NCBI GenBank assembly: GCA_903844735.1
Contig: CAIMUX010000022.1
Span: forward strand, 1-64,000
Source of the DNA: Candidatus Eiseniibacteriota bacterium
GTDB lineage: Bacteria; Eisenbacteria; RBG-16-71-46; CAIMUX01
Length of the DNA: 64,000 bases
Direction of reading: 5' to 3'
The number at the start of each line of letters is the position of its first letter. The stretch's first letter is position 1. A model generated the notes under the pieces. It made no database searches and was not told the origin of the DNA. It saw nothing but the letters and a program-made list of their open reading frames with translations. Below, one piece after another: positions 32,915 through 40,971 of this stretch. The translations under genes and the position numbers were made by a program.

Positions 32915-34555
32915 CTAGTCCGGCAACCGCCAGTTCAGACCGTCCACTTCCCCGTGGTCCAGGGTCGAGATCACACGGGCGGAGCTCGGGTCCGACGTGC
33001 CAGGGTACCACCAGAGGGGCGTCTGCAGGTTGTTGTAGTGCCGTGCAACACCGATTCGATACTCGCCGTCTGCGAGCCCCGCGATGGCGAATTCCCCCGT
33101 CGACCCGTCGCTAAACGCGAAGGCCCTGGCCTCGTCGGGACCGCTCAGCGGCACGGCCACGATGCTCGCCTGCACGGGCGCGCCGGAACGGTCCCGAACC
33201 TCGCCCCGGATGCGCCCGCCCTCCTGGAGTCGAACCGTGACCATTGCCATCTCGCCCTGGCCGGTCAGCGTGATCGGGCTGGCCTCGGCCAGGCTCGGCT
33301 TCCGATCGAACCACTGCGGAGCCCAGGTCGATCCGCTGCTCTCGTGTTCAACCCGGAGGAAGTATACACCGTCCGTCAGCCCGACGATCGGGGCGACGTC
33401 GCCTCTCATGTGATACCTGTCCGCGACCAGGTTCCCGGTCGAATTGAACAGCCGAAACCTCGCGATCGTCTCCGGACCCAGGCCGTCGCCTTCCAGAAGG
33501 CAGAGGATTCCGCTGTCGCGCAACGAGACGTCCGGGAACTCCCGGCCGGCCGCGAGGTCGAAGACGCGGGCCGAGGCGAAGTCGTTGCCGCCGATCCACC
33601 GCTCCGTCTCTCCGTAATCCACCAAGAGGCGCACGGGGGCGAGGACGAAGAAGCACAGAGAGAACCTGCCATCCTGGCCGACGCGGGCCCCGGCGACGTA
33701 TCCCCGGCCGGACTCCAGGGGCGCGTCGAGTGCGATCACCTGCGGGGGGGAGACGACCGTCTGCCAACTGCCCGTGATCGAGCCCGAAATCCACGCGGCC
33801 GGGGGCAGGGTCACCTCCTCCGCCGCCGGAATCCCTGTGTCCACCCGGATCCTCCCTGCGGCTTGCTGGTCGAGGGCGCCAGGCAGCCAGATCGTCTGCA
33901 TGGTGGCCCCTCCCAGTCGCGCCGCGTAGGTCCCGACGGGGAGCAGGGGAAAGTGGTACCGGACTGCTCCCTCCGCGACGCTCGCGCTTACGCTGCTCGT
34001 GTATCCGGTGGCGCCGCCGGTCAGCCCGGAGATCCTGCAGTCGAGCGTCGCTCCTTCACGGCTGTCGGGCGTGTGAACCAAGAGGTCCAGCGCTCCTCCG
34101 GCCATCACCTTCTCGACCGGCTCGCGCCGCAATTCGAAGGTGTCGGCGTCGGTGTACCGGGAGGCAAGACCATCGGCTGAGTACCTGAAGTGAAAGAACG
34201 GGCCCGGGGTGTCGTAGGGGCTGGAGACTTCCAGCGTGTAGCGACCCGGCGGCACGTCGATGCGGAACCTGCCATCGGCATCCGTTTCGCCTTGGACGAC
34301 CGACCCCGCCGCGCTGCCGGAGCTATCGCCCCGCACGCACTTGGCGCTGACCCGCGCGGCCACCGGCTTGCCTCCGCCCAGGACCCGGCCGCCGATGCTT
34401 CCCCAGGGGCAGGTGGTGCAGGTCGGGCAGGTCGGATCCCGCGGATCCTCCCGGTCGCACCCGGCGCCGACCGCAACAATGAGGCAGAACAGGCCGGCGA
34501 TCCCCGCCTGGGTCCTTCCGCCGCGTGTCCACCGCGGAAATGTGGGCCGTCTCAC
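32915..34555 (-). CDS. lipoprotein with carboxypeptidase-regulatory-like repeats, paralogue 2
   Basis: The 546-aa protein matches its downstream neighbour in plan: a lipoprotein signal ending AVGAGC, a Cys motif (CPTCTTC), GSIGGRVLGGGKPVAARVSA then DADGRFRIDVPPGRYTLEVS, a middle SGSITGSWQTV module and GRIRGEVRDRSG near the C-terminus, ending with a WYPGTSDPSSARVI segment. Both share FRYSADGL/YYSGDGL, WIGG, ESGILLSL/DSGILCLL and QWFD. GTG at 34555 has GGGAGG 6 bases upstream. An 84-bp gap separates the two, so they are probably co-transcribed. They adjoin the ABC transporter genes and could be surface components of the same locus. Confidence 0.8.
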   Translation of the reverse strand: MRRPTFPRWTRGGRTQAGIAGLFCLIVAVGAGCDREDPRDPTCPTCTTCPWGSIGGRVLGGGKPVAARVSAKCVRGDSSGSAAGSVVQGETDADGRFRIDVPPGRYTLEVSSPYDTPGPFFHFRYSADGLASRYTDADTFELRREPVEKVMAGGALDLLVHTPDSREGATLDCRISGLTGGATGYTSSVSASVAEGAVRYHFPLLPVGTYAARLGGATMQTIWLPGALDQQAAGRIRVDTGIPAAEEVTLPPAAWISGSITGSWQTVVSPPQVIALDAPLESGRGYVAGARVGQDGRFSLCFFVLAPVRLLVDYGETERWIGGNDFASARVFDLAAGREFPDVSLRDSGILCLLEGDGLGPETIARFRLFNSTGNLVADRYHMRGDVAPIVGLTDGVYFLRVEHESSGSTWAPQWFDRKPSLAEASPITLTGQGEMAMVTVRLQEGGRIRGEVRDRSGAPVQASIVAVPLSGPDEARAFAFSDGSTGEFAIAGLADGEYRIGVARHYNNLQTPLWWYPGTSDPSSARVISTLDHGEVDGLNWRLPD

Positions 34556-34621
34556 AACGATCCTCCCTGATCTCGCCGTCCGAAAGGCGAGCCGATGGTC
34601 CTCACTGTCCGTGAAACCTTG

Positions 34622-35533
34622 TTACTGCTTCACACTCCCCGCCATGATCCCCCGCACATACGCCCGCTGAAACATCAGGAAGACCAGTAGTGCTGGCAAG
34701 ACCGTCAGCACCGACCCGGCCATCATCAGTTCCGTGTCCTGCACATGCTCACCGGTGAGGTTGGCGAGAGCTACCGGCAGCGTGTACTTCCCCCCGTCGC
34801 TCAGGATAATGAGCGGCCAGAGAAAGTCGTTCCACGCCGACAAAAACGTGAACGCTGCGAGCGTCACCAGAATCGGCTTGATGACCGGCACAACCACCCG
34901 CAGGAAGAGCTGAAACTCGCCCGCGCCGTCGACCCGCGCGGCGTCGAGCAGTTCGTCGGGAACGCCCAGCACGTACTGGCGGATCAGGAAGATCCCCAGC
35001 ACGCTGGCGAGGAACGGCACCAGCACGCCGACATAGGTGTTCACGAACCCCATCTGGCGCAGCAGAAGAAAGAGCGGCAGCATCCCGACCTGCCCGGGCA
35101 CGACCAGCGCCAGCGTCAGCAGCCGGAAGATCTTGTCGCGGCCGCCGAAACGCAGCTTGGCGAACGCGTATCCCGCCATGCCGTTGAACGTCACCGACAG
35201 GAGCGTGGCGAGGATGGAAACGAAGGCGCTGTTCAGGAAGTTGCGCGCCAGGTGCGTGCGCGTGAAGAGGTCGACATAGTGGGTGAGCGTCGGCTGACTC
35301 GGCAGGAACCGCGGCGGGAACGAGTTTGCCTCGCCGGTCGGCATGAAGGACGCCGCGACCATCCAGCCTAGCGGCGTCAGCGTGAGCACGGCGCCGAGAA
35401 TGAGCGCGGCGTGGAGTAAGACCGAGGGGAGAGCCCTCTTCATCCTGGCCGATCCCTTCATCGTGGCCGACCTCTTCGCCGCATCCGGCGCATTCACTCT
35501 GTCCGTCCTGTTCGATGCGTCCGTGCTCTTCAT
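34622..35533 (-). CDS. carbohydrate ABC transporter permease, MalG type (CUT1)
   Basis: The 303-aa protein has six membrane helices starting at PSVLLHAALILGAVLTLTPL. The EAA-loop, which docks the ATPase, reads VPDELLDAARVDGAGEFQLFLRV, close to the CUT1 EAA consensus. The N-terminus before the first helix is a repetitive, charged tail (residues 1-31). ATG at 35533 overlaps the stop of the partner permease gene (ATGA). It would form the inner-membrane channel with the gene product upstream and the binding protein encoded before that. The ATPase is not in this unit; a candidate is at 52910. Confidence 0.92.
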   Translation of the reverse strand: MKSTDASNRTDRVNAPDAAKRSATMKGSARMKRALPSVLLHAALILGAVLTLTPLGWMVAASFMPTGEANSFPPRFLPSQPTLTHYVDLFTRTHLARNFLNSAFVSILATLLSVTFNGMAGYAFAKLRFGGRDKIFRLLTLALVVPGQVGMLPLFLLLRQMGFVNTYVGVLVPFLASVLGIFLIRQYVLGVPDELLDAARVDGAGEFQLFLRVVVPVIKPILVTLAAFTFLSAWNDFLWPLIILSDGGKYTLPVALANLTGEHVQDTELMMAGSVLTVLPALLVFLMFQRAYVRGIMAGSVKQ

Positions 35534-36423
35534 TGCGCCCGCCCCCTCTGCAGCCGCAACTGCAGCAGCGTCCCGACGAGCGTGGCCAGGAGCAACACGA
35601 CCGCCAGCGTCGAGGCGATACCCATGCGCCACCAGCGGAAGCCTTCCTGGTACATCAAGAGAACCAGCGTGGTCGTGCTCTTGAGCGGCCCCCCTTGGGT
35701 CATGATGTACGGCTCGGCGAAGAGCTGGAAGAAGCCGATCATCGTCGTCACGCTGACGAAGAGGAATGTCGGCGCGAGCCCCGGAAGGGTCACGTGGACG
35801 AACCGCTTCCACGCCCCGGCCCCGTCGATCCCCGCCGCTTCGTAGAGGTCCTGGGAGATCGCCTGCAGGCCGGCGACAAAGATGAGCATGTTGTATCCGA
35901 AGTTCTTCCAGATCGAGAGGAGGATGATCGCGGGCATCGCCCAGTGGGGGTTGCCAAGCCAGTCGATCGGGGCGATCCCGATCCAACCCATGACGTAGTT
36001 CAACAGTCCGTACTTGGGGTGATACAGGTAGCGCCAGACGATCGCGACCGCGACGAGTGTCGTGACCACCGGGGCGAAGTAGATCGTTCGGAAGAGCCCC
36101 CGCAGGCGCACCATCCGTGCGTTGAGCAAGAGCGCGGCGCCGAGCGAGGTGAGCACGGAAAGCGGGCCGCCGACGATCACGTAGTACAGCGTATTGCGCA
36201 GAGCGGTCAGGAAATCGGGGTCGTGCAGGACCTGTTGGAAGTTGCGCAGGCCCACGAAGCGGGCGTTTGACGTCGAGCCGATGGCGTAGATGTCGAAGTC
36301 CGTGAGTGCCAGCAGCAGGCCCGCCAGCACGGGCAGGAAGAACAAGATCGCGATGAGCGCCAACGCCGGGCCGACGAACACCCAGGCGGCGCGAGATTGC
36401 TGTCGGCTGGCGGCGGGTGTCAT
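35530..36423 (-). CDS. carbohydrate ABC transporter permease, MalF type (CUT1)
   Basis: The 297-aa protein has six membrane helices (first: AWVFVGPALALIAILFFLPV) and the CUT1 EAA-loop ISQDLYEAAGIDGAGAWKRF. The periplasmic loops are short, as in UgpA/MsmF-type permeases rather than in enteric MalF. ATG at 36423 overlaps the stop of the binding-protein gene (ATGA), and its own stop overlaps the next permease start, so the three genes are translationally coupled. Substrate is not set by this sequence; the GH144-like gene upstream points to glucan oligosaccharides. Confidence 0.92.
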   Translation of the reverse strand: MTPAASRQQSRAAWVFVGPALALIAILFFLPVLAGLLLALTDFDIYAIGSTSNARFVGLRNFQQVLHDPDFLTALRNTLYYVIVGGPLSVLTSLGAALLLNARMVRLRGLFRTIYFAPVVTTLVAVAIVWRYLYHPKYGLLNYVMGWIGIAPIDWLGNPHWAMPAIILLSIWKNFGYNMLIFVAGLQAISQDLYEAAGIDGAGAWKRFVHVTLPGLAPTFLFVSVTTMIGFFQLFAEPYIMTQGGPLKSTTTLVLLMYQEGFRWWRMGIASTLAVVLLLATLVGTLLQLRLQRGRAQ

Positions 36424-37967
36424 GGCCGCTCCGTGATGACGGCGCGGGTTCGGTTCTTCTCCATCATCCATCTCCGTTTGGCCAGAATCTGCTCCGCGTC
36501 GCGGTCGAGCAGTGCGAGTGCCGAGTCCGGCAGCACGGCTCCTCGCACCGCCAGCTCAACCCGCTCTTGCACGCGGGTGGCGATCAGTTCCCACTCGGGG
36601 ATTTTCGGCGTTGGGGTGACGTTCTGCAATTGGCGCCCGAATGCCGCCAGGTTCCGATCCGCGGTGAGCCGAGGATCTGCCCAGGCCTCCGTCCTCGCCG
36701 GGAGATCACCCGTGAGCTCAAAGAACCGCAGCTGCACGTCCGGCCGCGAAAGGTATGTCACCAGCCTCCATGCGGCTTCCTGGTGCTTCGACTCCCGGAA
36801 GAGCACCAGGCTGGAGCCACCTGCCGTGGACACACCGGGAACGCCCGGTACGGGACCCGGCAGCGGCGCCGTACCCCAGGCGTCCTGCAACTCGGGGGGA
36901 AGCCGGCGGCGGAACTCCCCGAGATTCCAGGGACCGGTGATGTGCATGGCGAAATAGCCGCGAGCGAACTCCTGGTACATGTTGGCGATTTCGTTGTTCG
37001 AGACCGGTGGCGCCAGTCCGTCCCGATAGAGCCCGAGAAGAAAGTCGAACGCCCGCCGAAACTCCGCGCCGCGGAACGCCCCGCGGGTGGCGTCGTCCGC
37101 CAGCAGGGGAGAGCCGGCCTGCAGGCCGAGGACGACGGGTGCGAGCCACTCGTTGATCGGCAGGAAGATGGCGTACCGATCCGGGCCGCCGCGCCGACGG
37201 ATCGCCTGCATCGCCGTACGCCAGTCGTCCCAGCTTGCCGGGATCGAGTCATACCCCGCGGCCGCCAGGATATCCTTCCGATAGAAGAGCACGCGCGTGT
37301 CGACGTACCAGGGGATGCCGTAGCAGACGTTGTCGATGACGTTGGTTCGCCAGATGCCGCGGAAAAACCCGGTGGAGTCGAGCGCGGTTGCGCCCGAGGC
37401 CGACGCGGTTGAGGCCGACGCGGTCGAGGCCGACACGGCGAGCCGGGGTGGGAGCGGCTGTAGCGCGCGCATGGCGGCGAATTCCGATACCCAGGTGTTC
37501 CCCAGTTGTGCCAGATCCGGGGTCGACCGGCCGACGAAGGCGGTGAGCAGCTTCTCGTGCGCCGCCGACCAGGGGAGTTGCTGGACATCCACGCGGATGT
37601 CGGGGTTCTCCGCCTCGAAATCACGGATCAGCTCCGTGACGACCTCGCCTTCGCGTCCCATAGCCCAGAAGCGCAGCACATCCGGACCGGACGATCGGGC
37701 ACAGCCGGTCGTGAGACACACGACGGCGAGGACGACGAAGACGGCGAAGACGGCCAGGACGGGGAGGATGGCCGATGCGGCAATTTCGGGCGACGGCGTG
37801 GTTCTGCGAGAACTCCTGACCGAGTCAAGCACCCGCGACCTCCCGATCGAACCGAACACCCGCGACTTCCCGATCGAACCGATCACCTGAAGCCACTCCG
37901 CCGAACTGACCACCCGAGAATGCCTGGCTGGACCGTTCACCGCCTGACCTCGATCGAGTCGAGCCAT
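36420..37967 (-). CDS. extracellular solute-binding lipoprotein of a sugar ABC transporter
   Basis: The family-1 solute-binding fold is clear: LRFWAMGREGEVVTELIRDF, then DIRVDVQQLPWSAAHEKLLT, SWDDWRTAMQAIR and FAMHITGPWNLGEFRR. The lipobox is LTTGC with Cys at about residue 89, so the signal helix is internal to the long frame and the first 60 residues are doubtful. That region is partly built from the 27-bp repeats at 37831-37884. Another small repeat (SASTASASTASASG) interrupts the mature domain at about 180. From the chosen start the gene overlaps the GH144-like gene upstream by 31 bp. It would capture oligosaccharides for the two permeases that follow. Confidence 0.88.
   Translation of the reverse strand: MARLDRGQAVNGPARHSRVVSSAEWLQVIGSIGKSRVFGSIGRSRVLDSVRSSRRTTPSPEIAASAILPVLAVFAVFVVLAVVCLTTGCARSSGPDVLRFWAMGREGEVVTELIRDFEAENPDIRVDVQQLPWSAAHEKLLTAFVGRSTPDLAQLGNTWVSEFAAMRALQPLPPRLAVSASTASASTASASGATALDSTGFFRGIWRTNVIDNVCYGIPWYVDTRVLFYRKDILAAAGYDSIPASWDDWRTAMQAIRRRGGPDRYAIFLPINEWLAPVVLGLQAGSPLLADDATRGAFRGAEFRRAFDFLLGLYRDGLAPPVSNNEIANMYQEFARGYFAMHITGPWNLGEFRRRLPPELQDAWGTAPLPGPVPGVPGVSTAGGSSLVLFRESKHQEAAWRLVTYLSRPDVQLRFFELTGDLPARTEAWADPRLTADRNLAAFGRQLQNVTPTPKIPEWELIATRVQERVELAVRGAVLPDSALALLDRDAEQILAKRRWMMEKNRTRAVITERP
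37831..37884. repeat. 27-bp direct repeat inside the binding-protein N-terminus
   Basis: Two adjacent 27-bp units (37831-37857 and 37858-37884) begin ACCCGCGAC and contain TCCCGATCGAACCGA; they differ at about three positions. A more degenerate third unit may follow. They encode SIGRSRVLD-like and SIGKSRVFG-like peptides ahead of the signal helix. Confidence 0.7.
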
Positions 37968-39544
37968 CCGCCGGTGAACCCCGCCGCGCGGAGACCGCGG
38001 ACCATATGTTTGCTCTTCCGCATGGTCTTCCAGACGAGCCCCGTGCGGTGATTCTCGACCATGATGAGGATCGCACCCTGGTCGATGCCAAGGTAGTCGG
38101 TGTCGAACCAGCCCAGTTCAGGGTCGACCACGCCGTGCTGTACGGGGACGGCGGCGCGGAAGGTGGGGTTGAACGCGTCGAGGAAGCCATAGGTCGAGAA
38201 GAGCCGCTCTCCGTAGGTTGCCCGCATGTGCATCAGTGCGGGGATCGCCAGTTCCGGCGCGAAGGGGACGGATGCGCCGGCTGCGGTCGGTGCGATCGTG
38301 CCGTCGTCCTGCACCTCCGTGAACGACGCTCCGCGGGCCCAATAGGTGTGGAACTGCCGCGTCCGCTCGTCGATCACCAACTCCTGCTCCACCGGGCCAT
38401 CGCAGGCGGAGAGCCCCCACGTGAGAGGCCCGTAGTCCCGCCATCCAGCCGGGTTGGCGATCGCGTACGACCTCTGGGCGATGACAGCCCGCCGCGTGTT
38501 TTCGAAGTAGTCGATGCCGCGCCCTCGCATATACTCGTCTTGGATGCCACGGAAGTCGACCCAGCAGTGCGTGTACTGGTGTCCGAACATCGGGGCGAAG
38601 CCGAGGTGGGCTTGACCCTGGAACTCGCCCCAGCGATAGCCTGCCAGCCACGCCGACCACGCGTCCCCCTGCATAGGGTGCGTCGGCGACGACAGCGCGA
38701 CGAGGTAGGTGATCATCGCCTCGTTGTAGCCGCGCCAGTCGTAGGGGAGGTGCCCGGCCTCAGGGTCCCAGCCGTGTCCGATGGTCGGCGGGCGGACCTG
38801 CGCCCAGGTCCAGTCGGCCCGGGCGTACAGTGTGTCCACGAGCGCGCGGAGTTCCGTCTCTCCCGGTGTCTGTTGGTCAAAAAAGGACTGGCAGAAGAGC
38901 GCCCCAGCCAGGAGCAGGGCCGTGTCGACGGTGGATAGCTCGACGTCCCGGAATCTCAGCCCGGTTTCCGCGTCGAGGAAGTGGTAGTAGAAGCCGTGGA
39001 AGCCCGCGGCGCCCGAGGCCGAGGAGTCTTGCGGCGCGTCGCGGAAGAACCGCAGCGTCGTCACGACCCGTTCTTCGGCCTGATTCCGCGTGATCCATCC
39101 GTGCTCGACGCCGATCGGATAGGCCGTGAGCGCGAAACCCGTGGCGCTGACGCTCATGAACGAACGGGTCGGCCACCGGTCCGGCATCAGGCCCGTGCGC
39201 GGATCGGATCGCTCCCAAAAGAAACGGAAGGTGCGTTCCTGGAGGGTGTCGAGGAACGCCTCGCGTCCCGGCAGGAAGTCCATTCGGAGGGAATCCGCCG
39301 GGGAGTCGGCGGAACGCGAGCCTCGGCCCGGCGCCCCCCCGGAGAGAGCCTCGTCCCATTCTTGGGGCCCCCCGGCGCCGGCAGTGTCCCTTTTGGGGAG
39401 GCTCCCGGTGCCGTCCGCCCCCCCGTTGGGGGGTGGCGCGCACCCCGCAGCGAGCAGAGCAGCGCAAAGCAGCCATATTCCAAGGGCCGGGAGCGGCCCC
39501 CGAATGGCATCGGCCCTGGTGGTCAGGTCGTGTCGAGCATGCAT
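37937..39544 (-). CDS. GH144-like (PF10091) glucanase lipoprotein
   Basis: The 535-aa protein is a lipoprotein (LLAAGC, Cys35) with a low-complexity linker followed by the glycoamylase-like domain PF10091, the domain of GH144 endo-beta-1,2-glucanases. Matching landmarks are RTFRFFWERSDP, GFHGFYYHFLDAETG, ELSTVDTALLLAGAL, RGYNEAMITYLVALSSPTHP, GHQYTHCWVDFRGIQD, DYFENTRRAVIAQRSYA, WGLSACDGP, GTIAPTAAGASVPFAPE and TDYLGIDQGAILIMVENHRTG. Anchored at the cell surface or in the periplasm, it would cut glucan for the ABC transporter encoded directly downstream. ATG at 39544 gives a normal lipoprotein signal; ATG at 39577 is possible. It is divergent from lacI. Confidence 0.85.
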   Translation of the reverse strand: MHARHDLTTRADAIRGPLPALGIWLLCAALLAAGCAPPPNGGADGTGSLPKRDTAGAGGPQEWDEALSGGAPGRGSRSADSPADSLRMDFLPGREAFLDTLQERTFRFFWERSDPRTGLMPDRWPTRSFMSVSATGFALTAYPIGVEHGWITRNQAEERVVTTLRFFRDAPQDSSASGAAGFHGFYYHFLDAETGLRFRDVELSTVDTALLLAGALFCQSFFDQQTPGETELRALVDTLYARADWTWAQVRPPTIGHGWDPEAGHLPYDWRGYNEAMITYLVALSSPTHPMQGDAWSAWLAGYRWGEFQGQAHLGFAPMFGHQYTHCWVDFRGIQDEYMRGRGIDYFENTRRAVIAQRSYAIANPAGWRDYGPLTWGLSACDGPVEQELVIDERTRQFHTYWARGASFTEVQDDGTIAPTAAGASVPFAPELAIPALMHMRATYGERLFSTYGFLDAFNPTFRAAVPVQHGVVDPELGWFDTDYLGIDQGAILIMVENHRTGLVWKTMRKSKHMVRGLRAAGFTGGWLDSIEVRR

Positions 39545-39672
39545 CCGAGACCCCCGTGAGCTTTTTGTCCACGGCATCCATCAGGATGGACCGCGGAACG
39601 GACCGGCACCGAGTGTGCACCCGAGAGCGGCGCGGCTGGCGAGCCTTTTCCTGATCTCATCATTTCCGCCCC

Positions 39673-39715
39673 TTGACAATACCTCCTGTATCTGGGATGA
39701 TGTAACCGTTTTCTC
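39673..39715 (+). promoter_or_regulatory. lacI promoter and LacI/GalR-type operator
   Basis: TTGACA (39673-39678) and GATGAT (39696-39701) are 17 bp apart. Overlapping the -10, ATGTAACCGTTTTCTC at 39700-39715 matches 10 of the 12 fixed positions of the GalR/LacI-family pattern GTGnAAnCGnTTnCAC, centred on CG. It lies in the divergent gap between the GH144-like/ABC unit and lacI, so one site could control both directions. Confidence 0.6.
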
Positions 39716-39788
39716 AGGCCTTTCGTGGATTGTCGAAGATCTCTTTCGGCGGATCCTTGGCGGCCCCAACATGCTGTAGGAGTTGAAA

Positions 39789-40916
39789 TTGGCCACGATT
39801 CGAGATGTCGCCCGCGCTGCCGGAGTCAGTATCGCAACGGTGTCACGCGTCTACGCGGATAGTCCCGCGGTGAGCGAAGAATCCACTCGCCGCGTGCTGT
39901 CGGCCGGGGCTCGCCTGGACTATTGGCCGAACGCGGCTGCCCGCAGCCTGACCACGAGTCGGACCGGCGCCTTGGGTGTCCTGCTGCCGGACATCCACGG
40001 CGAGTTCTTCTCCGAGGTCATTCGCGGGATCGACCAGGCAGCCTGCACTGAGAGTTTCCAGGTCATCGTTTCCGGTTCGCATGCGCACGCCGACGCGCTG
40101 GTCTCGATGGGACGCTCGCTCCGCGGCCGGGTTGACGGGCTCATTGTCATGGCCCCTGACGAGGCCTGCACCCCGGCGATCGCACAGCTCGCGCGCAGCT
40201 TCCCGATCGTGCTGTTGAACTGCTCCGCAAGTTGCGATTCGTGTGATTCGATTTCCATCGCGAATTTCGAGGGCGCGCACACCCTCGTGCGCCACCTGCT
40301 TTCGCTCGGGCACCGACGGATCGCGATCATCCTGGGTCCGGCCGGCAACGTCGACGCGGAGGACCGGCGTCAGGGATATCGGGCGGCTCTGCGCGAGGCC
40401 GGCATCGAGCCCGACTCCGCACTGGAGTTTGCCGGTGACTTTTCGGAAAGTTCAGGCTATGTGGCGGCGGATGCGTTGCTGCGTCACGCGTCGGGCGTTG
40501 ATGCTGTTTTCGCGACGAACGACTGCATGGCGATCGGCCTTCTGAGTGCGCTCCAGGATCGGGGTACCCATGTTCCGACCGATGTGGCGCTGGCGGGTTT
40601 CGATGACATCGCAGTCGCCCGCTACCTCAATCCGCCGCTGACCACCGTGAGGGTGGATGCGTTCCAGTTGGGGCAGCGTGCCGTTTCCCTCTGGCTGGCC
40701 CATCGTCAGGACCGGTCCGTCGAGCGTGGGCCGGTGCGGGAGGTGTTGCCCGTGAGACTTGTCGTCCGAGGTTCGTGCGGTTGGCGGCCTTCCGCCGGGG
40801 TGGGCAAGGCCGACAGTCTGCGCGAGCGAGCGGTCCCCGCGCGCTCGCGGGCCGGGGTGGTTCCCTTCGGGGCGGCGGGCGACCAGCCGCTGTCTTCGGG
40901 GATGCCGGCCCCGTGA
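39789..40916 (+). CDS. LacI-family transcriptional regulator
   Basis: The 375-aa protein has the LacI helix-turn-helix and hinge (ATIRDVARAAGVSIATVSRV, AGARLDYWPNAAARSLTTSR) and a periplasmic-binding-protein-like effector domain (GALGVLLPDIHGEFFSEVIR, DGLIVMAPDE, HRRIAIILGPAG, DAVFATNDCMAIGLLSAL, VALAGFDDIAVARYLNPPLTT). The final 40 residues are an unusual low-complexity tail. TTG at 39789 lies 6 bases after TAGGAG; a TTG at 39783 is adjacent to that site and too close. It probably represses both divergent units through the operator at 39700 and responds to a sugar released from the imported oligosaccharide. Confidence 0.93.
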   Translation: MATIRDVARAAGVSIATVSRVYADSPAVSEESTRRVLSAGARLDYWPNAAARSLTTSRTGALGVLLPDIHGEFFSEVIRGIDQAACTESFQVIVSGSHAHADALVSMGRSLRGRVDGLIVMAPDEACTPAIAQLARSFPIVLLNCSASCDSCDSISIANFEGAHTLVRHLLSLGHRRIAIILGPAGNVDAEDRRQGYRAALREAGIEPDSALEFAGDFSESSGYVAADALLRHASGVDAVFATNDCMAIGLLSALQDRGTHVPTDVALAGFDDIAVARYLNPPLTTVRVDAFQLGQRAVSLWLAHRQDRSVERGPVREVLPVRLVVRGSCGWRPSAGVGKADSLRERAVPARSRAGVVPFGAAGDQPLSSGMPAP

Positions 40917-40971
40917 GATTCCAAACGTTGATGGATGGTCTGGTACCTACAACGAGGAGGAGGATACGGTG

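Noticed and set aside
32300-34180. 626-codon plus-strand open frame opposite both lipoprotein genes
   Set aside because: It lies antisense to two well-supported lipoprotein genes and crosses their intergenic gap; the peptide is Arg/Gly/Pro-rich without domain character, a shadow of high GC.
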